The notes beneath the pieces were generated by a model that worked only from the letters and a program-made list of their open reading frames with translations, had not been told where the DNA came from and did not search any database. Source: Nocardioides sp. (GTDB lineage: Bacteria > Actinomycetota > Actinomycetes > Propionibacteriales > Nocardioidaceae). From it: a DNA stretch of 42,194 nucleotides. Location: positions 1 through 42,194 of the forward strand of contig JAOPXC010000043.1 in the NCBI GenBank assembly GCA_025965335.1, written 5' to 3'. Numbering within the stretch: position 1 is the first letter of the stretch; every line of letters begins with the position of its first letter. Position numbers and translations under genes: made by a program. Below are positions 36,085 through 42,194 of this stretch, piece by piece.

Positions 36085-37125
36085 ATGGGCATCTTCGAAG
36101 CCAGCCCCGTGGGGGGCCAGGTGGAAGCCCCGAGGGACGACGACCACGCCGACCACGGGGTCCGCCGCGCGATGATCGGGCTACTGGCCTGTTCGCTGCT
36201 GCTGGTCGGGTTCGGCTTCGCGAGCGTGGTCTACGTGCAGCACCACCTGGTCGGACAGGTCGACCGGATCGACCACGTCTTCCGGGGTCTCACCGACCGG
36301 CCGGCCAAGCCGTCACAGGGAGACGCCGCCCGGGCCCAGAACATCCTCCTGCTCGGGACGGACCGCCGGTCCGACGACCCCACGACCGGGACGGACGCAT
36401 CCGCCCCGACCTGGATCCCGGGGGCGCAGCGCACGGACGTCATCATGATCCTTCATGTCGACGGGGACGGGAACGGCGCGTCGCTCATCTCGATCCCCCG
36501 GGACGCCTGGGTCGACGTGCCGGGCTACGGGAGCCACAAGATCAATGCGGCCTTCTCGTTGGCCGGGCCGTCGCTCGCGGTGAAGACGATCGAGACGCTG
36601 ACCGGGGTCCGCATCGACCACATGGTGGTCGTCGACTGGAGCGGCTTCGAGGCGATCACCGACGCGGTCGGGGGTGTGACGGTGACCGTGCCGCGCACCA
36701 TCGAGGACCCGATGAACCATGTGGTGTGGACTCGTGGCCGGCAGACCCTCACCGGGCGAGAGGCGCTGCTCTACGTCCGCCAGCGCTACGGGCTGCCCCG
36801 CGGCGATCTCGACCGGATCCTGCGGCAGCAGGCCTACCTGCGCAGTCTCACCCGGGCCTCGGTGAGCGTCCTGCACGGCCGGAACCCCCTGCAGGTCTAC
36901 GACCTGCTCGACGTGGCTTCCCGCAACGTCGCGGTCGACTCGGAGTGGTCCGCCTCCGACATGCGGGGCCTGGCGATGACGATGCGCGGAATCTCGGTCT
37001 CCGACCTCAAGTTCCTCACCGCCCCGGTCGCCGACCTGGGCTGGGAGGGCGACCAGAGCGTGGTTCACCTGGACCCGAAGCGCAACCGGGAGCTGTGGCT
37101 GTCGGTCGCCGAGGACCGGCTCTAG
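36085..37125 (+). CDS. LytR-CpsA-Psr (LCP) family glycopolymer-peptidoglycan ligase
   Basis: Start MGIFEASPVGG (ATG 36085); one TM helix; ARAQNILLLGTDRR, RTDVIMILHVDGDGNGASLISIPRDAWVDVPGYGSHKINAAFSLAGPSLAVKTIETLTGVRIDHMVVVDWSGFEAITDAVGGVTV, LTGREALLYVRQRYGLPRGDLDRILRQQAYL. Confidence 0.95.
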   Translation: MGIFEASPVGGQVEAPRDDDHADHGVRRAMIGLLACSLLLVGFGFASVVYVQHHLVGQVDRIDHVFRGLTDRPAKPSQGDAARAQNILLLGTDRRSDDPTTGTDASAPTWIPGAQRTDVIMILHVDGDGNGASLISIPRDAWVDVPGYGSHKINAAFSLAGPSLAVKTIETLTGVRIDHMVVVDWSGFEAITDAVGGVTVTVPRTIEDPMNHVVWTRGRQTLTGREALLYVRQRYGLPRGDLDRILRQQAYLRSLTRASVSVLHGRNPLQVYDLLDVASRNVAVDSEWSASDMRGLAMTMRGISVSDLKFLTAPVADLGWEGDQSVVHLDPKRNRELWLSVAEDRL

Positions 37126-37144
37126 GGCGTCGAGTTCCGGGGGG

Positions 37145-37945
37145 TCACCCCGCGGACGTGATCCTGTGGCGCTCGACGAAGTCGACGATCCGGTCGGCCA
37201 GCTCGGGACGGCACACGATCAGGTCGGGCAGGTAGACATCGTGCTGGTTGTACGCCAGGGGCGTGCCGTCGATCCGCGAGGTGAACAGCCCCGCGGCGCG
37301 GGCCACGGCCACCGGAGCTGCGGAGTCCCACTCGTACTGACCACCCGCGTGGACGTAGGCGTCGGTGAGGTCGCGCGCCACCGAGAGGACCTTGACCCCG
37401 GCGGACCCCATCGCGACGAGGTCGGCATCGAGCTCGGCCGCGAGCCCGTGCACGAACTCCGGCGGGCGGCTGCGGGACACGGCGATCCGGGGCCGGCTCG
37501 ACGTGCTCGGAGGTACGACGGGGGGCCGGCCGGTGTTGAAGGTCTCCCCGATGGCCGGCTGCGCCACGGCGCCCGCGGTGAGGTCGCCGGCCTGCCACAG
37601 CGCGACGTGGACCGCCCAGTCCTCGCGAGGCGGCTCGGAGAACTCGCGGGTGCCGTCCAGGGGGTCGATGATCCACACCCGGTCGGCCTTCAGTCGATCG
37701 ACCTTGTCGCCCGAGCTCTCGGTGCGCTCCTCGGACAGCACGGCATCGGCGGGGCGGTGCGCGGCGAGCAGCTCCATGAGCAGCTCGTGCGCGGCCCTGT
37801 CGCCGGCGTCCTTGAGCTCGCGGCCCTCCAGCCCCTCCAGCCGGACCTCGAGCAGCAGCTGCCCGGCGACGGTGGCCAGCCACGTGGCGAGCACGTGGTC
37901 GTCGTCGGCGGCGTCAGCGGGCGGGATGCCGGGATCGAAAGTCAC
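37145..37945 (-). CDS. cysQ: Inositol monophosphatase superfamily; 3'(2'),5'-bisphosphate nucleotidase (CysQ-like)
   Basis: VLSEERTESSGDKVDRLKADRVWIIDPLDGTREFSEPPREDWAVHVALW: DPLDGT metal-binding signature and CysQ-like spacing. Confidence 0.8.
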   Translation of the reverse strand: MTFDPGIPPADAADDDHVLATWLATVAGQLLLEVRLEGLEGRELKDAGDRAAHELLMELLAAHRPADAVLSEERTESSGDKVDRLKADRVWIIDPLDGTREFSEPPREDWAVHVALWQAGDLTAGAVAQPAIGETFNTGRPPVVPPSTSSRPRIAVSRSRPPEFVHGLAAELDADLVAMGSAGVKVLSVARDLTDAYVHAGGQYEWDSAAPVAVARAAGLFTSRIDGTPLAYNQHDVYLPDLIVCRPELADRIVDFVERHRITSAG

Positions 37946-37991
37946 CGGGTCACCCTAGCCATCTACCCGGAGCAGCTGCGTGGAGGACCGC

Positions 37992-38597
37992 TCAGGAGTT
38001 GAACGACTGCTGGGTGCGCTCGAGACCGTCGACGATGAGCGACTCCACTGCGTCGGCGGCCTTGTCCACCTGGAACGGCAGCGTCTTGCGCTCCGTGGAG
38101 GAGTAGTTGGAGAGCACGAAGTCGGCCACGTCCTGCCGGCCCGGTGGGCGGCCGATGCCGATCCGGACGCGATGGAAGTCGCCGGTGCCGAGCGAGGACC
38201 GCATCGACTTCAGGCCGTTGTGGCCGTTGTCGCCGCCGCCGAGCTTGACCCGCATCGTGTCGAAGGGGAGGTCGAGCTCGTCGTGGATCGCGAGGATCCG
38301 CTCCGGCGGCACCTTGTAGAACGTCGCCAGGGCCTTGACCGATCCCCCGGACTCGTTCATGTACCCGCGCGGACGGGCGAGCACGACGCGCGGGCCGGGT
38401 GAGCCGGGGGCGCCGAGGCGACCCTCGACCACCTCGGCACGCCCCGACTTGTGGGAGCGGAACGAAGCGCCCATCCGGCGGGCCAGCTCGTCGGCGACGA
38501 GGTAGCCGACGTTGTGGCGGTGACCGGCATAGGAAGGGCCGGGGTTCCCGAGCCCGACCACGAGCCACACAGGGGTCCCTGTGTCAGCAGTGGTCAT
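37992..38597 (-). CDS. pth: Peptidyl-tRNA hydrolase
   Basis: [74 protein letters not shown]. Confidence 0.96.
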   Translation of the reverse strand: MTTADTGTPVWLVVGLGNPGPSYAGHRHNVGYLVADELARRMGASFRSHKSGRAEVVEGRLGAPGSPGPRVVLARPRGYMNESGGSVKALATFYKVPPERILAIHDELDLPFDTMRVKLGGGDNGHNGLKSMRSSLGTGDFHRVRIGIGRPPGRQDVADFVLSNYSSTERKTLPFQVDKAADAVESLIVDGLERTQQSFNS

Positions 38598-38639
38598 GGT
38601 CTCGGAGTCCCGGCCCTCTCTCCGGAAGAACAGCGGGGA

Positions 38640-39296
38640 TCACTCCCCGTCGGACGCCTCGGGGGCCGCCGCGGCGGCCTCGGTCTCGGGCTCGTCGCGC
38701 TCGATGCCGGCCTCGGCCTCGGCCTCGGCGAGCTCGGCCTCGACCTGCTGGGTGGTCGACGCCTCGGTGATGTTGACGATGAGCGCGTCGGCATCGAGCA
38801 GCAGCGTCGAGCCGCTGGGCAGCGTGAGGTCGGACGCCAGGATCTGGGTGCCGGCGGGGAGCCCCTCGATGGACACCTCGATGGAATCCGGGATGTGCGT
38901 CGCCTCGGCCTCGACCTGGACGGTGTTGTTGTCGACCACGACCAGGGTCTCGCGCTGGGCGTCGCCCACGAGCACGATCGGGATGTCGACGGTGACCTTC
39001 TCGCCCCGTCGCACGGCGACGAAGTCGATGTGCTCGAGGTGGCGGCGGATCGGGTCGATCTGGACCTGCTTGGTCAGCGCCAGCTGGCTCGTGCCGTCGA
39101 TGTCCAGCTCGAGCAGGGCGTTCGCGCCGCCGTGCTTGAGCGCCATCATGGTGTCGTGACCCGGCAGGGTGATGTGGACCGGGTCGTTGCCGTGCCCGTA
39201 CAGGACGGCGGGGACCTTGTCGGCGCGGCGGATGCGGCGAGCCGCGCCCTTGCCGAACTCGGTGCGGGGCTCTGCGGTGATCTTCTCGGCGGCCAT
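38640..39296 (-). CDS. rplY: 50S ribosomal protein L25/general stress protein Ctc
   Basis: Start MAAEKITAEPRTEFGKGAARRIRRADKVPAVLYGHG; HLEHIDFVAVRRGEKVTVDIPI; acidic Ala/Glu-rich C-terminus; adjacent to pth as commonly seen. Confidence 0.95.
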   Translation of the reverse strand: MAAEKITAEPRTEFGKGAARRIRRADKVPAVLYGHGNDPVHITLPGHDTMMALKHGGANALLELDIDGTSQLALTKQVQIDPIRRHLEHIDFVAVRRGEKVTVDIPIVLVGDAQRETLVVVDNNTVQVEAEATHIPDSIEVSIEGLPAGTQILASDLTLPSGSTLLLDADALIVNITEASTTQQVEAELAEAEAEAGIERDEPETEAAAAAPEASDGE

Positions 39297-39571
39297 GCGA
39301 CTACTCCTCGTACGTGCTGACGTCAGAAACGTGGGTGGCTGCCCCGGACCCGGCGACCGACATGACGAACGCCGCGCACCCGGTCTGAGTCGACATCGAG
39401 CAGCGCGGCGCACCATGAGGTCCTGCCAGCCCTGTCGATCACGGAGCGCCCGAACTCGTGAACCGTCCGGTGCTCCCTCGCCGAGGCAACCTGTTGATCC
39501 TAGCGACGCCGTTCGCGGAGCGCGAATCGCGGTGGACGCCTTGGCTGGGAGCTGGCCCGCGCAGCCCCGGG

Positions 39572-39615
39572 ACGTCATACGGACAGCGCAAGCGGTTGCT
39601 CCGTCCGTATGACGT
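39572..39615 (-). terminator. Stem-loop downstream of the ABC-2 exporter operon
   Basis: Perfect 13-bp arms ACGTCATACGGAC/GTCCGTATGACGT around an 18-nt loop with further partial pairing (GCAA..TTGC). Confidence 0.65.
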
Positions 39616-39645
39616 GCCGGGTCGGCCGGCGCGCGCGAGGTGGCC

Positions 39646-40431
39646 TCAGTTGCGGTCGAGCGAGGCCCGGCGCCGACTCTCGTCCTCGAAGAAGCGCAGC
39701 AGGACCAGGCCGGCGACGGTGTAGAGCGCGCCGATCCCGATCTCCCGGGCAACGAGACCGGTGACATCCCCGAGCGAGCTCCCGTCGGCGAGCAGCCGAG
39801 CGGCCTCGATGGCGTGGGTGAGGGGCAGCCAGGACCCGGTCGTGGCCATCCAGCCGGGCAGGTCGTCGAGCGCGACGTTGACCCCGCAGAACACCAGCAG
39901 GATGCAGAACACGACGTTCCCGAGAACCGCGGTCTCCCGAACCCGCAGGGCGACCGCGCCCATGGCGAGCCCGAGCCCGGTGCAGGACGCCGACGCGACA
40001 ACGACGACGAACAGGATCGCCGGCCACGACCCGGGTGGCACGTGCACGTCGAGCAGCAGCACACCGGCGAGCACACCGACCATCGCGACGCCCCAGCCGT
40101 TCGCGATCACCGGGAGCGCCCGGCCGAGGAACAGCGGGATCCTCCGGGCCGGGGTGGCCAGCACGATGCCGAGCGTGTGCCCCTCGCGCTCGCCCCCGAT
40201 CGTGGCGCCCATCGCGAACAGGCACGGGATCGCGGCGTAGTTCAGTGCGTTGCCGATGACGTAGAACTCGTCGTTGCCCACGCCGGCGCTCCGGCCGATG
40301 TAGGAGAACAGCAGGATCTGGCAGATCGGCGACACGATCAGCGACGGGATCAGGATCCACGGGTTGAGCCAGCCGAACATCGCGCGGTAGCTCATCAGGC
40401 CGCCGATGAAGAAGATCCGCAAGGACGTCAC
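39646..40431 (-). CDS. ABC-2 type transporter permease (1)
   Basis: GTG start at 40431; six-TM-like hydrophobic pattern; GGEREGHTLGIVLATPARRIPLFLGRALP is a characteristic ABC-2 EREGTLE-like motif. Confidence 0.85.
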   Translation of the reverse strand: MTSLRIFFIGGLMSYRAMFGWLNPWILIPSLIVSPICQILLFSYIGRSAGVGNDEFYVIGNALNYAAIPCLFAMGATIGGEREGHTLGIVLATPARRIPLFLGRALPVIANGWGVAMVGVLAGVLLLDVHVPPGSWPAILFVVVVASASCTGLGLAMGAVALRVRETAVLGNVVFCILLVFCGVNVALDDLPGWMATTGSWLPLTHAIEAARLLADGSSLGDVTGLVAREIGIGALYTVAGLVLLRFFEDESRRRASLDRN

Positions 40432-40441
40432 GCTGCCGTCC

Positions 40442-41239
40442 TCACGTCAGGGCCAGGGTTGCGTGCCGGCGAGCCGAGTCGACCAGTCGGCGACCGAGGT
40501 ACGCCGCGACGGCGGCGTAGGCGAGCCCGATCACGACACACAGGCCGAGGTGCCCCCACGGGCTGACGCCGTTCGCGGAGTCCCGGACCGCCGCCATCGC
40601 CCAGGTCGTCGGGATGGACCACGACAACGGGTGGACCCAGGTGGGCAGCAGGTCGACGGGCACGAGGAAGCCGCACAGCAGCCAGCCGGGGTACTCCAGG
40701 GCGGCGCCGAGCGCCCAGGACGTGCGGTAGCGCACCGCGGTGACCGAGAGGAAGAAGCCGAACAACGCCAGGGTGAGCGCAGCCGTCAGCACGCTCAGCA
40801 CGAACAGCGGCCAGCTCGCGATCTCGAGCGGGAGGTCGAAGACCCAGCGCTCCCACGCGATGGTCGCCACCACGCAGTAGAGGCCGATGGTCGACAGCGC
40901 CATCGTGATCGGCACCAGGACCCGGGCCAGCGGAATCGGCGCGGCCACGAGCAGCTCGAGGGTGCCGGCCCAGCGTTCGCGGGTCAGCAACGACGACGCG
41001 ATGACCCCCTGGCAGGTCCACATCCCCATGATTGCCGCTCCGAGCCCGGCGTACTGCATGGCTTCGGGGTCGCCCTTGATGCGGTAGACGAGCAGCGCCG
41101 CGGTCGCGAACATCATGGGGAAGAACACCGCCAGCAGGCCGTCGAACAGCGAGGTCGACAACACCCGAAGCTGGAGCCGGTAGCAGACCGCCTGCTGGTG
41201 CAGCAGTGCCCCGAGTCGGGTCCGGACCGACGTGGTCAC
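40442..41239 (-). CDS. ABC-2 type transporter permease (2)
   Basis: GTG start at 41239; LLTRERWAGTLELLVAAPIPLARVLV motif; multi-TM; overlaps the ATPase gene stop. Confidence 0.87.
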   Translation of the reverse strand: MTTSVRTRLGALLHQQAVCYRLQLRVLSTSLFDGLLAVFFPMMFATAALLVYRIKGDPEAMQYAGLGAAIMGMWTCQGVIASSLLTRERWAGTLELLVAAPIPLARVLVPITMALSTIGLYCVVATIAWERWVFDLPLEIASWPLFVLSVLTAALTLALFGFFLSVTAVRYRTSWALGAALEYPGWLLCGFLVPVDLLPTWVHPLSWSIPTTWAMAAVRDSANGVSPWGHLGLCVVIGLAYAAVAAYLGRRLVDSARRHATLALT

Positions 41240-42194
41240 GACCCGGTGACCAGCTCGACGTAGGCGTCTTCGAGGGTCGGTTGCCGGGCCCCCACCCGGC
41301 CGACCCGGACGTCGCCGAGGAGGGCGAGGACGCCCTGCGTGACCTCGGCGTCGCGCTCGCACTGGATGATCAGCACCTGCTGGTGGCCGCGCTCCTCCAC
41401 GGCCACCGACCGGATCCCGGGCACGGTGCCGACCGCGGCGATCGTGTGCTCCAGCACGCCATAGGTCTCGACCTCGACGACGCGCCCGCCGCTCACCCGG
41501 CCCTTCAGCTGGGCCGGCGTGCCCTCGGCCACGATCTCGCCCTCGCGGATCACGGCGATCCGGTCGCAGAGCTCGTCGGCCTCGAACATGTAGTGGGTGG
41601 TGAGCAGCACCGTCTTGCCCAGGTCGACGAGGTTCGCGATCGTCGCGCGCAGCTCCCGGGCGCCGACCGGGTCGATGCCGATCGACGGCTCGTCGAGGAA
41701 CAGCACGTCCGGGTCGTGCAGGAGCCCGCGAGCGATGTGCAGTCGCTGGCGCATGCCGCGCGAGTAGCCCTCGACGCGTTCCTTGTCGCGCTCGGTGAGG
41801 CCGACCAGCTCGAGCAGCTCGTCGATGCGGGTCGCCTGGGTGCGCGGGGGCACGCCGTACAGCTCGCTGAAGTAGCGCAGGTTGTCGCGTGCGGAGAGCC
41901 GTTCGTACAGGCCGCGGTCCCCGCCGAAGACGTAGCCGATCCGGCGGCGGACCTCGCGGACGTCGGCGACCACGTCGTGGCCGAGCACCCGGGCCGAGCC
42001 GCTGGTCGGGAGGAGAAGGGTGATCAGCATCTTGATCGTGGTGGTCTTGCCGGCGCCGTTGGGCCCGAGCAGGCCGAAGAGCTCACCCCGCTCGATGTGG
42101 AAGCTGACGCCCGTGACCGCCTCGACGACCTTGCGGGTGCGGCGGATGGTGCCGGTGTGTGTGCGGAAGCTGCGGCGCAGGTCGACGGCTTCCA
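41236..42194 (-). CDS. ABC transporter ATP-binding protein (DrrA/NatA-like; N-terminus beyond right edge)
   Basis: Walker A LLGPNGAGKTTTIKML readable at about 42030-42070 (minus); GYSRGMRQRLHIARGLLHDPDVLFLDEPSIGIDP signature/Walker B; TTHYMFEADELCDRI. Confidence 0.93.
   Translation of the reverse strand, partial: EAVDLRRSFRTHTGTIRRTRKVVEAVTGVSFHIERGELFGLLGPNGAGKTTTIKMLITLLLPTSGSARVLGHDVVADVREVRRRIGYVFGGDRGLYERLSARDNLRYFSELYGVPPRTQATRIDELLELVGLTERDKERVEGYSRGMRQRLHIARGLLHDPDVLFLDEPSIGIDPVGARELRATIANLVDLGKTVLLTTHYMFEADELCDRIAVIREGEIVAEGTPAQLKGRVSGGRVVEVETYGVLEHTIAAVGTVPGIRSVAVEERGHQQVLIIQCERDAEVTQGVLALLGDVRVGRVGARQPTLEDAYVELVTGS

Noticed and set aside
39297-39571. Possible tRNA or small RNA gene upstream of rplY
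   Set aside because: No cloverleaf, anticodon arm or GTTCGANTC-type T-loop could be recognised; left unannotated.
1-42194. Mobile element or genomic island boundaries
   Set aside because: No integrase, transposase, tRNA-associated direct repeats or IS ends were seen; the flanks look like normal chromosomal genes.

Overview
High-GC actinobacterial chromosome segment; codon usage and protein flavour suggest a Nocardioides-like organism, which is inference only. The left edge holds phosphate uptake genes (pstC, pstA, partial pstS) with a PHO-box-like repeat upstream, plus a siderophore-interacting protein. The right edge holds housekeeping genes (cysQ-like phosphatase, pth, rplY) and an ABC-2 exporter (two permeases plus a truncated ATPase). 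The core (about 3.7-37.1 kb) looks like one coherent, co-regulated cell-surface glycopolymer locus. It contains a histidine kinase flanked by two LuxR-type regulators (one with a degenerate receiver), a polyprenyl-phosphate glycosyl-1-P transferase, a Wzz-like chain-length protein, and two GT4 glycosyltransferases. It also contains a Wzx(MurJ-like)-Wzy fusion protein, four PAPS-type sulfotransferases, a clan-A-like glycoside hydrolase lipoprotein, an LCP ligase and five giant secreted NHL-repeat proteins. By eye, four of the NHL proteins carry 12 NHL-like units and the fifth carries 24, which suggests paired six-bladed propellers. Four of the five also carry 2-4 Ig-like domains. A roughly 30-bp motif with compensatory changes is shared between the regulator promoter region and the NHL/LCP promoter region. 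A near-perfect 36-bp palindrome sits in the divergent promoter between a sulfotransferase and wzz. I propose a sulfated, wall-anchored exopolysaccharide system with a dedicated set of secreted beta-propeller proteins. No CRISPR array, rRNA, tRNA or mobile element was seen.
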